Of a stretch of 64,000 nt of DNA, positions 16,606-26,417 are shown in pieces (position 1 is the stretch's first letter; each line of letters begins with the position of its first letter). Source of the stretch: Myxococcus sp. CA023 (lineage in GTDB: Bacteria > Myxococcota > Myxococcia > Myxococcales > Myxococcaceae). The translations under genes and the position numbers were made by a program. Where the stretch lies: contig NZ_JAAEAH010000018.1 in assembly GCF_010998615.1 (NCBI RefSeq), positions 44,595 through 108,594 of the forward strand, read 5' to 3'. The notes beneath the pieces were generated by a model. It had not been told where the DNA came from. It searched no databases and saw only the letters and a list, made by a program, of their open reading frames with translations.

Positions 16606-19600
16606 TACATGACCTCCATGGGGAGCTGCGCAGCCAGCCCCGTTGCTGGCATTTCCGCCCGAGACATTTCTGCGATTGGCGGGAGCGTCAAAAACCTATC
16701 CAGACATTTCTGTATTTCAATTGCAAGCACGGCGACATTCCGTTCATCCATGATGAGCGTCATGTGATTGCCTGGAACCGGTATCACTTCCGTCCCCGCG
16801 AGCGCGAATCTGCGCACACTGTCGACGAGCGGATCGCCGCCAATCGTCACCGGACCCGTCCTGAAAAGTGTGGCGGAGCCTCCATACGAAGAGAACGTAT
16901 AGAGTTGCTCCGAGCGGCGTGTTGCCAGGAAATTCCGGGCCGTCAGCGCGCTGTCTCGCAAGAAACGCCACAGGTATGAATACTGCCCATCTGTATCCCG
17001 ACGAAGCAGGTCTGCCCATGCCTCGGGCAGGCTGATTCCCATCCATTCGCCTATCAATCTCAGGCTGGCGTAGTCCCGCGGCATCTGGGCCTCCCCCAGC
17101 ACCTTGATGAGCTGGGAGCCCGCGGGAATCTCCTGCGGGGTACCGTCGTGCCCGGCCAGCCGGTCCAGCGCCGCGCCGTCAATCAAGCCGAGCAGCGCCA
17201 CCTGTTCCCCGAGCGCTTCGAGCTGCCGCGCCATTTCACAGACGACGAGCCCTCCGTAGGACCAGCCCGCGATCCGGTACGGCCCGCGCGGCTGGACCTT
17301 CCGCAGGGCCGCCACATACAGCGCGGCGGTGTCCTCGATGGTCTCCGGTGGCCGCTGGTCGTCCATGACGCCGGGCATCTGGAAGCCGAACACGGGCTGC
17401 TCCGCGTCCAGGTGGCGGGCCAGGGTGACGTAGACGGCCGGGCTGCCAGCGGACGGCGGGGCGAGGAACAGCGGCGGCTTGTGACCCAAGGGCTTCAGCG
17501 CCACCACACAGGCGGGCAGCTGGCGAATCAACGCGGTGACCTTGCTGGAGTGTTCGTCAACCCATTGCGCCAGGGCCTCCACGGAGGGCCGGTCGAACAC
17601 CTCGTTGAGGGGCACCTCGATGCCCAGCTTCGCGGAGATGCGCGAGATGAGCGTGACGGCGAGGAGCGAGTGGCCTCCCAGTTCGAAGAAGCTGTCGGTG
17701 GGGGCCACGGAGCTCAGGCCCAGGAGTTCGCCGAACAGCGCCTGGAGCTGCCGCTCCGTCTCGGTCCGAGCCTCCGTGCGGGCCAGCGCGCTGGCGACGG
17801 GGGCCTCGGACGCCACGGGAGGGAGCGCCTTGCGATCAATCTTCCCGCTGGGCGTCAGCGGCAGCTCAGGGAGGACCGCGATGACCTCCGGCATCATGTA
17901 CTCGGGCAGCACCTCACGCAGGGCCTTGCGCAGCTCGGCCCGCAGGTCACCGTTCTCCATCGACTGGGGCTGCACGTAGGCCACCAGGCGCGGCGCCCCG
18001 CTGGGGAGACGCTGCAGGAGCACCGCGGCCTGGACGACGTCGGGATGACGGCCCAGCGCGGCCTCCACCTCTCCCGACTCGACGCGGTGACCACGAATCT
18101 TGAGCTGGTCGTCCTGACGGCCCAGGTATTCGATACGTCCGTCGGAGAGGTACCGGGCGTGGTCCCCCGTGCGGTAGAGCCGCGATCCCTCCGTGCCCAC
18201 GTCGAAGGGATTGGGGACGAAGCGCTCCGCCGTCAGGTCCGGCCGGCGCAGGTAGCCTCGGGCCAGTCCGACGCCGCCGATGTACAGCTCGCCGGGTACG
18301 CCGACGGGCACGGGCTGGAGGTACCGGTCCAGGATGTACAACCGCATGTGCGGGATGGGCCGGCCAATGGGCACCCGCTCCGGGGGTGGTGTGCCATCCG
18401 GGAGCAGCGTCTCGAAGCAGCACGCCACCGCGGCCTCGGTGGGGCCGTACTCGTTGATGACGCGCGTGGGGATGCCCTGCTCCCTCCACGCGGCCAGGTC
18501 CACGCCGTGCAGCCCTTCTCCGCCCAGCACCACCGCATGGGTGCGGCCGAGCACCTCGCGCGTGCGCCCCAGGCCGTTGAAGGCCCGCAGGTGCGACGGC
18601 GTCATCTTGACGAAGCTGAAGCCCTGCTCGGGGTAGTCCCGGGACGTCAGCTGGTCGATTTCGTGGCCGCGCGGCACGAGGAACAGCGCGCGGCCCGCCA
18701 GCAGCGGCGCGAAGAGGCTCGTCAACGTGCCGTCGAAGCTGACGGAGCCAATCACCGGGCTCCCCGTCCCTTCGCGAAGCCGGTACGCGTCCACACTCCA
18801 GCGCAGGTAGTTGACGATGCTCCGGTGCGTGATTTCCGTGCCCTTGGGCCGGCCCGTCGAACCCGACGTGTAGAGGATGTAGGCCAACTGGTCCGGGAGG
18901 CCGTCGCGACGGAGCTGCTGGCCGGGCGCGGCGGGCATGTCCCGGTAGCCTTCGTCCACATGGAGAGTGACGAAACCCCCCATGCCCCAGAGGCGCTCGG
19001 ACAGCTTCGTGGAGGAGATCACCACCCGGGGCCGGGCATCCGCGACGATGTGGCGGAGCCGGTCCGCGGGCTCGTCTGCATCGAGCGCGAGGAACGCGCC
19101 CCCTGCCTTCATCACCGCCAGCAGGCTCACGATGAGCTCCGCCGAACGGTCCAGGTAGACGCCGACCACCACCTCCGGTCCCACGTCCAAATCCTGGAGT
19201 GACGCTGCGACCCGGTCGCTGAGCTGGTCGAGCTCGCCGTAGGTCAGCTCCCAGTCGTCCACGACGACGGCCACCGCATCCGGCGTGCGCAGCGCCTGGG
19301 CTTCGATGAGCGCATGGAGGCACGCGCCTTCCGCCTCCGGCGTCCCCGTGTCGTTCCACTGCCGGAGCACGCGCTCGCGGACATCCGCGGGGAGCACGGG
19401 CAGCTCGCCCACCGGACGCTGGGGCTCGGCCACGAGCCCTTCGAGCAGCACCTGGAAGCAGTCCACGTAGTGCTGGATGGTGCCCTGCTCGAAGAGGTCG
19501 CGGTTGAACACCATCCGCGCCGACAACCGGTCGCCGTGGTCATCCACGAAGAGGTTGAGGTCGAAGCGCGATGATTCCGCCTCGAACTCGAGCGGCCGCA

Positions 19601-20912
19601 TGCGGAGGCCCGTCTCGTCCTGGGCCTCGCCGGAAGCGCGGACCCAAGCAAAGACAACCTGGAACAGCGGGTTGAAGCCCAGGCTGCGCGCGGGCCTCAG
19701 CTCCTCCACGAGCAGGTCGAAGGGCAGGTCCTGGTGAGCGAAGGCCTCGAGCACCGTCTCACGCACGCGCTCCAGCACCGTGGCGAACCCCGGGCCGCCA
19801 CCGAGGTCCACCCGCATCACCAGGTTGTCCACGAAGAAGCCCACCAACGGCTCCAGCTCCGTGCGCGTCCGGTTGATGGAGTTCGCGCCCAGGACCAGGT
19901 CCTCACGGCCCGTGAGGCGGTGCAGGAGCACGAAGAACGCGCTCAGCATCCCCACGAAGGGTGTGGTGCGGGCCGCGTGGCTCTGCGCCTTCAAGGCCGC
20001 GGTGAGCTGGGGCCCCACTTCGAAGCGCACCTCTCCGCCTCGGTTCGACTGCACCTTGGGGCGCGGATGGTCCGTGGGAAGCTCGAGCAGCGGAGGCGCC
20101 CCATCCAGCTTGTTGCGCCAGTAGTCCACCAGCTTCTGGCGCACCTCGCCCTGGAGGTACTCCCGCTGCCATACAGCGAAGTCGGAGTACTGGAGCGTCA
20201 GGGGCGGCAACGGTGAGGGTTGGCCGCCGGCGAAGGCGCCATACAACGTCACGATTTCACGGACGAGGATGGCCTGCGCCCACACGTCCGCCGCGATGTG
20301 GTGCAGGCAGAGCTGGAGGTATTGCCCCTGGGGGCCCCGCTCGATGATGAGCACACGCATCACGGGGCCTGTGGACAGGTCGAAGGGCCGCTTGCCCTCA
20401 CGCTGGAGGAAGGCCTCCACGCCCGCGGGTTCGGAGGCCAGCACCTCGCGCTCGTCGAGCACGCGGAAGTCGAACCGGGGCTCCGGGTCGACAATCTGGA
20501 CTGGGACGCCCGCGTGCTCGGCGTAACGCGTGCGCAGCACCTCGTGGCGGCGGATGACCTCGGTGAAGCAGCGCTTCAGGATTTCCACGTCGAGGTGCCC
20601 TTCGACCTGCAACGCCAACATGAGGTTGTAGGCGGTGCTCCCGGGCTCCAAGCGGTCGAGGAACCACAACCGCGTCTGTCCGTAGGAGAGCGGCGCGGGC
20701 CCGATGCGTTGGACCGGGACGATGGGCGCCTCCTCCTGGCCCTGGTCATGGGCACGCAGGAGCTTGAGCAGCTCGGGTTTGTGTTCCGCCAATGACTGCC
20801 GAAGCTCCGGGCCGGCGGCGCCTTTCGGTCCGCGAAGCCTCAGCGCGTCGCCTTCCACCCGGACTTCCAGTCCTCGCCGATTCAGCTCGGCGAGCAGTTC
20901 CCCCATGTTCAT
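16605..20912 (-). CDS. terminal NRPS module C-A-PCP-TE, predicted asparagine-type
   Basis: A 1435-residue protein. Residues 1-55 are a TubC-type docking domain. C domain (about 65-490) has HHIAADVW near 204, with Val where HHxxxDG has Gly. A domain (about 510-1030) has YTSGSTGRPKG, NEYGPTEAA and LTPSGKIDR. Aligning to GrsA gives the pocket code D-G-T-K-V-G-E-V-A-K, close to the asparagine code DLTKVGEVGK; Asn is the best guess, moderate confidence. PCP Ser is in LGGHSLL near 1080. TE (about 1150-1430) has GWSYGG near 1217 and its His in PGNHMTLIMDE. It should condense the polyene acyl chain with the amino acid and release the product. Start and stop overlap both neighbours. Confidence 0.93.
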   Translation of the reverse strand: MNMGELLAELNRRGLEVRVEGDALRLRGPKGAAGPELRQSLAEHKPELLKLLRAHDQGQEEAPIVPVQRIGPAPLSYGQTRLWFLDRLEPGSTAYNLMLALQVEGHLDVEILKRCFTEVIRRHEVLRTRYAEHAGVPVQIVDPEPRFDFRVLDEREVLASEPAGVEAFLQREGKRPFDLSTGPVMRVLIIERGPQGQYLQLCLHHIAADVWAQAILVREIVTLYGAFAGGQPSPLPPLTLQYSDFAVWQREYLQGEVRQKLVDYWRNKLDGAPPLLELPTDHPRPKVQSNRGGEVRFEVGPQLTAALKAQSHAARTTPFVGMLSAFFVLLHRLTGREDLVLGANSINRTRTELEPLVGFFVDNLVMRVDLGGGPGFATVLERVRETVLEAFAHQDLPFDLLVEELRPARSLGFNPLFQVVFAWVRASGEAQDETGLRMRPLEFEAESSRFDLNLFVDDHGDRLSARMVFNRDLFEQGTIQHYVDCFQVLLEGLVAEPQRPVGELPVLPADVRERVLRQWNDTGTPEAEGACLHALIEAQALRTPDAVAVVVDDWELTYGELDQLSDRVAASLQDLDVGPEVVVGVYLDRSAELIVSLLAVMKAGGAFLALDADEPADRLRHIVADARPRVVISSTKLSERLWGMGGFVTLHVDEGYRDMPAAPGQQLRRDGLPDQLAYILYTSGSTGRPKGTEITHRSIVNYLRWSVDAYRLREGTGSPVIGSVSFDGTLTSLFAPLLAGRALFLVPRGHEIDQLTSRDYPEQGFSFVKMTPSHLRAFNGLGRTREVLGRTHAVVLGGEGLHGVDLAAWREQGIPTRVINEYGPTEAAVACCFETLLPDGTPPPERVPIGRPIPHMRLYILDRYLQPVPVGVPGELYIGGVGLARGYLRRPDLTAERFVPNPFDVGTEGSRLYRTGDHARYLSDGRIEYLGRQDDQLKIRGHRVESGEVEAALGRHPDVVQAAVLLQRLPSGAPRLVAYVQPQSMENGDLRAELRKALREVLPEYMMPEVIAVLPELPLTPSGKIDRKALPPVASEAPVASALARTEARTETERQLQALFGELLGLSSVAPTDSFFELGGHSLLAVTLISRISAKLGIEVPLNEVFDRPSVEALAQWVDEHSSKVTALIRQLPACVVALKPLGHKPPLFLAPPSAGSPAVYVTLARHLDAEQPVFGFQMPGVMDDQRPPETIEDTAALYVAALRKVQPRGPYRIAGWSYGGLVVCEMARQLEALGEQVALLGLIDGAALDRLAGHDGTPQEIPAGSQLIKVLGEAQMPRDYASLRLIGEWMGISLPEAWADLLRRDTDGQYSYLWRFLRDSALTARNFLATRRSEQLYTFSSYGGSATLFRTGPVTIGGDPLVDSVRRFALAGTEVIPVPGNHMTLIMDERNVAVLAIEIQKCLDRFLTLPPIAEMSRAEMPATGLAAQLPMEVM

Positions 20913-23900
20913 ACCGTCAACTCCTCGATGTCGGCTGCGGCCTCCGCCGCGGGAGCACGCGCGAGCAGCTCCTTGAGCTCGAGCTGGGTGCTCAGCACAT
21001 CCACAATCCCGTCGAGCGTGGTGCCGTCGATGAACCGCGCCATGAGCAGGTCCACCCCCAGCTCACGGCCAATGCGGTTCTTCAGCTCGACCGCGCGCAG
21101 CGAATCGAGCCCCATCTCGTTCAGGGAAATCTTCTTCTGGAGGACCTCGTGGTCCGGAGCGAAGCCCAGCAAGGGCCCCAGACGGCTCTGCACGTACCGC
21201 GTCAGCAACGCGCGCCGGCGCTCAGCGTCCGCCCGCTTCAGCTCGTCCATCAGCTCATGCATCCGTGAAGCGCCCGCGGACCGGGCCTGCTCACGGAGCA
21301 TCAGCTCGGAGAACAAGGGGCCGTGGCCGGGCGAAGGCCCCGCCTCCAGCGAGGAGACGCTGAAGGGCACGACGCCCACCTGCACGGCCCCCTGCTCCAG
21401 CAGCTGTTCGAAGACCTGCAGCGCCACTTCGGGTGAGAGGCTGGTGGCATCCGACGCTTCCGACCGGTCCGCGCTCTTGGCGGCCATGCCCGCGCCCGAC
21501 CACCGTCCCCAGTTGATGCTGAGGGCTGGCAGTCCCTGGCGATTCCGGTGGTGTGCCAGTGAATCGAGGACACTGTTCGCCGCCACGTAGTTGGACTGTC
21601 CCGCCACGCCCACCAGCGAGGCCGCGGACGAGTACATGACGAAGAGGTCCAGCGACATCCCGACCGTGGCGCGGTGCAGGTTCAACGCGCCCTGCACCTT
21701 GGGCGCGAACACGCGCGAGAAGCGCTCCGCCTCCTGGTGCAGGATGACGCCATCCTCCAGCATGCCCGCCGTGTGGATGATGCCCCGCAGGGACTGCCCC
21801 CGCTCGGACACGCTCGCCACCAGTCGCTGCACGTCCTCCTGACGCGAGACATCCGCGCGCGCGACGGTGACGTTGACGCCCCGCGAGGTCAGCGCCGCGA
21901 GCCGAGCGTTCGCCGCGTCCGTGGGCGCACTCCGGCCCACCAGCAGCAGGTGCCGCGCCCCGGCCCCCGCCAGCCACTCCGCCGTCGCGAGTCCCAGCGC
22001 CCCCAGGCCTCCCGTGACGAGGTAGACGCCATCCGGTTGGATACGCACGGGGGCTGCGCGTTCAGGTGGCTTGCCAGGACGCACGAGGCGCGCGCCCAGG
22101 AGCCGGCCGCCGCGCAGGGCCATGACGTTCTCCTGCGGCGGCTGCGCCATGAGGTGGAACAACCGCTCCAGCGATTCGGAGCCCGGCTCCAGGTCCACCA
22201 TGCGGCACGCGAGCTCCGTGTGCTCGATGGCCACCGCGCGGCCGAAGCCCCAGAGCGAGGCCTGAGCGAAGCCCTCCACCGCATCCGTGGGCGTGGCGGC
22301 CACCGCGCACTCCGTCACCATCCACAGAGCAGGCGGCTGCGCCCAGCTGGTACGCGCCATCGATTTCACGAGGTGAAGCGCGCCCACGGTGCTCGACGGC
22401 ACTGCGCCGGAGAGGGCTTCTGGAGAACGGTCACCGAGCCCCCACAGGAAGGCCACTGCCGCCAGCGCCGAGCCCGCGGAGGAGACGTCCTGGAGCAGCC
22501 GGTCAAAGCCGGCAGCGTCATGGGGGTTGAGCCGATAGTGGGTTGCGTCGATGCGTTCGTAGGACGCACCGGGCGTGGCCACCACGCAAGTCCAGGCACG
22601 TTGCCGCGCCAACGCCTTGATTTCGTCCGCGACGCGGTCCGAGTCCACCAGCAACAGCCAGGCCCCGGACTGCGAAGCCACCTGGTCACGCGCGGTGGGC
22701 ACGGGCTGCTCCCGCCACGCCAGCTCGAAGAGGAGTTCCTGCATCGCCCCGGAGAAGGCCGCCTGGAACGCGCGGCGGTCGACCTGCTTCAGCAGCAGGC
22801 CTTCCACCTCGGCGACGACGGCGCCGTCCTCGTCCAGGATGCGGAGGTCGGCGCTCACCAGTCCGTCGGAGAGCGACGTGCGTGCACCGGTTCGGGCGTG
22901 CACCCAGATGCTGCTCCCGGGTCGCTTGAACCAGCGCAGCCGCTCGATGGCGACCGGAATGCGCCCCTGCCCTTCTCCCGCCACCTGCGCGCCGCCGTCC
23001 GTGAACGCCGCCGCCGCCGTCTGGAAGCACGCGTCGAGCAGCAACGGATGCAGCCAGTAATCCCCGAGACCGATGACGAGTTCATCGGGCAGCCGCACGT
23101 GGGCGAGGCATCCGTCCCCACCGAACCGCAGCGCATCGATGCCTCGGAACGAGGGGCCGTACTCCAACCCACCACGCGCCATCATGTCGTAGTGCGCGCT
23201 GACGGAGCCCTGCCGCGGGAACGACTGCAACAGCCCCGACTCCAGGGCCACGTTCTCCGGGTGCGTGCGGCCTTCGGTGATTCGACCTTGCGCCAACCGG
23301 GCCCAGTTCCGGTCCGCGGCCCCTGTCTCCTGCCCGAAGATTTCGAAGCGGGAGCCCTGCTCCTCGGGTGTCAGCACCGTCTGGACGTTTTGTGACTGTC
23401 CCTCCGCGAAGACCAACGCCCGCTCCAGCTCGATGGACGTGAGTTCCAGGGGGCTCCCACCCGAGGTCGCGTGGTGCGCGGCGCCGAGCGCCATCTCGAC
23501 GTAGCAAGCGGCCGGCAACACCGGGTTGCCCAGCACACGATGCTCCTCGATGAAGGCGGGCTCGTGCCTGCTCAGCCGGGCCGCGAACCGTGACTCCTTC
23601 GAACCCGCGAGCGACAGCGGTGTCCCCGGCAGGGAGTGCGCCTCGCCTCGTGCGGCATCGTCACGCGCCACATGGCCGCGGTGCTTCTCGGGGCTTCGCA
23701 AGTCCATCCAGTAGCGCTCACGCTGGAAGGGATGCGTCGGCAAGCAGCGCGGGCGCCGCTCGAACGGCGCATCGAACGCGGCCCAATCCACGTCGAAGCC
23801 GCGCATGTACAGCTCCGCCACGCTGGAGAGCAGCTGCGCCGTCTCTCCAGCGGACGGACGCAGGCTGGGAAGCCAGCACAGGTCTTCCGACTGGAAGGTC

Positions 23901-26410
23901 CTGCGGCCGATGCCAGCCAGGATGGGCGCTGGCCCCAGCTCCAGATAGGTCCGGTGACCTTCCTCGCGCGACAGCTCCAGCGCCTTGGCGAAGGCGACGG
24001 GCTCTCGGATTTGACGGTACCAGTAGTCTGGCCGGGTGATTTCGTCGCCGACACGCCGCCCCTCCAGCGTGGACACCAGCGGGATGCGCGGTGCCGCCAG
24101 CGTGAGCCCTCGGAAGGACTCGGCGAACGGCTTCAGCACGGGCTCCATCTGCGCGGAGTGGAACGCGTAGGACATCCGCAGACGCTTCGTCTGGACGCCC
24201 TGGCTCGTCAGGGCCTGCTCCACCTCGGTGATGGCATCGGGCGCCCCTGAGACGACCACGTCATCGGGGCCGTTGACCGCCGCCAGGGAGACCTTTCCGG
24301 CGTGCGGCGCAAGGGCCCGGTTCACCGTTTCGAGCGAAGCGGAGACCGCCAGCATCGCGCCAGGGCCCAGCAATTCGCCGATGAGCCGCGCGCGCGTCAC
24401 GACCAGGCGCAGCGCATCCTCGATGCTGAACACCCCCGCGACGGCAGCCGCGGCATACTCACCCAGGCTGTGCCCGATGAGCGCCGCTGGCGTGACGCCC
24501 CAGGCACCCCACAGCTCCGCCAGCGCATACTCCAGGGCCACCAGCGCGGGCTGCGCATGGCGCGTGTCCTCCAGGAGCGTCGCGGAAGATTCACCGAAGA
24601 GGAGCGCTTCGAGGCTGCAATCGAGCAGGCCCTCCAGCGCCTTCGAGCACCGCTCCAGCGCGGCGCGGAACACCGGCTGCGTCTCGAAGAGTTCGCGCCC
24701 CACTCCAGGGCGAAGCGCGCCCTGCCCCGTGAAGAGGAAGACAGGCCGGGGGCTCTCCGTTCCGCGCAGGGGTTCGCGTGCCGGACGCAGCTTCTCTTCG
24801 CGCAGCCGCGTCAGGTTCGCGCGCAGCTCCGCGGTGGTCGCGCCCGAGACGGCGGCACGGTGCTCGAACTGGGAGCGGCCCGTGTTCGCCGTGTAGCACC
24901 AGTCTCCCAGCGCCGCAGGGTCCTCTGGCAAGGCGCGCTCCTGCGCTTCCATGAGCGCTTCGAGCGCGGCTTCGCTCTTCGCCGACAGCGTCAGCACATG
25001 GGCCGGGCGCTCCGCATCCACGCGGGGGCGCGCCAGCACGGGGGCCTCCTCCACCACCATGTGCACGTTGGTGCCACTGAAGCCGAAGCTGCTGACTCCG
25101 GCGATGCGGCGCTTGTCACCGCGCAGCCAGGGCTGGGTGGCCGTGGGGATGGTGACGGGCAGGTCGTCCCAGCGGATGTTCGGATTGGGCCGCTCGAAGT
25201 TGAGGTGCGCGGGGATGGCCTCGTTCTGCAACGCGAGCAGGACCTTGATGAGCCCCGCGATACCAGCGGCGGCCTCCAGGTGGCCGATGTTCGTCTTCAC
25301 CGAGCCGACGTACAGCGGCTCACCGCGAGCGCCCTTGCGCCCGAAGACGGACCGCAACGCCTCCATCTCGATGGGGTCGCCGAGCAGCGTCCCCGTCCCG
25401 TGGGCCTCGATGTAGCCCACCTGGTCCGGCTCCACGCCACAGCTGTCCAGCGCCGCCCGGATGACGCGCTCCTGCGAGCGCCCGTTCGGCACCATCATCC
25501 CGCTGCTGCGGCCGTCATGTGTGACAGCCGAGCCCCGAATGACGCCGAGGATGGCATCGCCCTTGGCCAGCGCGTCCGACAGGCGCTTGAGTACGACGAC
25601 GCCACAGCCCTCGCCGCGCCCGAAGCCGTCCGCGGACGCGTCGAACGTCTTGCAGCGGCCATCCGCCGCCAGCATGCGGTTCTGGCACTCCACCATCACC
25701 GTGACGGGAGAGAGGTTCAGGTTCGCGCCCGCGGCGAGCGCGAGGTCGCTCTCGTCGTTGCGGAGGCTCTGACAGGCCAGGTGGATGGCGACGGCGGACG
25801 ACGAGCACGCCGTATCCACGGAGACCGCGGGCCCCTGAAGGCCCAGCGTGTGGGAGATGCGTCCCGCGGCGACGGACGGGTAGTTGAGCGACGCCGAGTG
25901 GAACTCCATGTTCTCGGCGATGCCCAGCAGGTTGTAGTCGTTGTGCATCAGCCCCAGGAAGATGCCGGTGCGGCTCCCAGTGAGGCCGGCGGGCGGAATG
26001 CCGGCGCGCTCCAGGGCTCGCCAGCACTCCTCCAGCAGCATGCGCTGCTGCGGGTCCATGCCCTTGGCGTCACGTGGCGTGATGCCGAAGAAGCCAGGGT
26101 CGAACAGGTCGACGCCGTCGATGAACGAGCCTCGGCGCGTGTACATCTTTCCCGGGACACCGGGCGTGGGGTCGTAGAACGCGTCGACGTCCCAGCGTGA
26201 GGCAGGCACCTCTCGTGTCGCGTCGCGGCCTTCGGCGAGCAGCTCCCAGAACGTCTCTGGCAGGTCACCTCCACCGGGGAAGCGACAGGACATGCCCACC
26301 ACGGCGATGGGCTCGGCCGCCAGCAGCTCCTTCTTCGAGCGCAGCTGGCTCGCGAGGTACGCGAGCTTGACGACAGGCAATTCAGAAATGCGTGTGGATA
26401 GTTTCGCCAT
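20909..26410 (-). CDS. type I PKS module KS-AT-DH-KR-ACP
   Basis: An 1833-residue module adding one alkene unit. KS covers about 32-450 (Cys in DTACSSSAV about 203; EAHGTGT; NIGHLE). AT (about 545-845) has GHSLGE near 647, a malonyl-type motif, but YAFH near 748 in place of HAFH, intermediate between malonyl (HAFH) and methylmalonyl (YASH) signatures, so relaxed extender choice is possible. DH (about 930-1200) has EEHRVLGNPVLP and LLDACFQ. KR (about 1465-1640) has GGLGALG, MLEDG and SNYVAAN, B-type. ACP Ser is in GLDSLRAVELK near 1770. The stop is coupled to the terminal NRPS start by an ATGA overlap, so this module most likely hands the chain to that C domain. Confidence 0.93.
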   Translation of the reverse strand: MAKLSTRISELPVVKLAYLASQLRSKKELLAAEPIAVVGMSCRFPGGGDLPETFWELLAEGRDATREVPASRWDVDAFYDPTPGVPGKMYTRRGSFIDGVDLFDPGFFGITPRDAKGMDPQQRMLLEECWRALERAGIPPAGLTGSRTGIFLGLMHNDYNLLGIAENMEFHSASLNYPSVAAGRISHTLGLQGPAVSVDTACSSSAVAIHLACQSLRNDESDLALAAGANLNLSPVTVMVECQNRMLAADGRCKTFDASADGFGRGEGCGVVVLKRLSDALAKGDAILGVIRGSAVTHDGRSSGMMVPNGRSQERVIRAALDSCGVEPDQVGYIEAHGTGTLLGDPIEMEALRSVFGRKGARGEPLYVGSVKTNIGHLEAAAGIAGLIKVLLALQNEAIPAHLNFERPNPNIRWDDLPVTIPTATQPWLRGDKRRIAGVSSFGFSGTNVHMVVEEAPVLARPRVDAERPAHVLTLSAKSEAALEALMEAQERALPEDPAALGDWCYTANTGRSQFEHRAAVSGATTAELRANLTRLREEKLRPAREPLRGTESPRPVFLFTGQGALRPGVGRELFETQPVFRAALERCSKALEGLLDCSLEALLFGESSATLLEDTRHAQPALVALEYALAELWGAWGVTPAALIGHSLGEYAAAAVAGVFSIEDALRLVVTRARLIGELLGPGAMLAVSASLETVNRALAPHAGKVSLAAVNGPDDVVVSGAPDAITEVEQALTSQGVQTKRLRMSYAFHSAQMEPVLKPFAESFRGLTLAAPRIPLVSTLEGRRVGDEITRPDYWYRQIREPVAFAKALELSREEGHRTYLELGPAPILAGIGRRTFQSEDLCWLPSLRPSAGETAQLLSSVAELYMRGFDVDWAAFDAPFERRPRCLPTHPFQRERYWMDLRSPEKHRGHVARDDAARGEAHSLPGTPLSLAGSKESRFAARLSRHEPAFIEEHRVLGNPVLPAACYVEMALGAAHHATSGGSPLELTSIELERALVFAEGQSQNVQTVLTPEEQGSRFEIFGQETGAADRNWARLAQGRITEGRTHPENVALESGLLQSFPRQGSVSAHYDMMARGGLEYGPSFRGIDALRFGGDGCLAHVRLPDELVIGLGDYWLHPLLLDACFQTAAAAFTDGGAQVAGEGQGRIPVAIERLRWFKRPGSSIWVHARTGARTSLSDGLVSADLRILDEDGAVVAEVEGLLLKQVDRRAFQAAFSGAMQELLFELAWREQPVPTARDQVASQSGAWLLLVDSDRVADEIKALARQRAWTCVVATPGASYERIDATHYRLNPHDAAGFDRLLQDVSSAGSALAAVAFLWGLGDRSPEALSGAVPSSTVGALHLVKSMARTSWAQPPALWMVTECAVAATPTDAVEGFAQASLWGFGRAVAIEHTELACRMVDLEPGSESLERLFHLMAQPPQENVMALRGGRLLGARLVRPGKPPERAAPVRIQPDGVYLVTGGLGALGLATAEWLAGAGARHLLLVGRSAPTDAANARLAALTSRGVNVTVARADVSRQEDVQRLVASVSERGQSLRGIIHTAGMLEDGVILHQEAERFSRVFAPKVQGALNLHRATVGMSLDLFVMYSSAASLVGVAGQSNYVAANSVLDSLAHHRNRQGLPALSINWGRWSGAGMAAKSADRSEASDATSLSPEVALQVFEQLLEQGAVQVGVVPFSVSSLEAGPSPGHGPLFSELMLREQARSAGASRMHELMDELKRADAERRRALLTRYVQSRLGPLLGFAPDHEVLQKKISLNEMGLDSLRAVELKNRIGRELGVDLLMARFIDGTTLDGIVDVLSTQLELKELLARAPAAEAAADIEELTV

Positions 26411-26417
26411 CAGGGTC

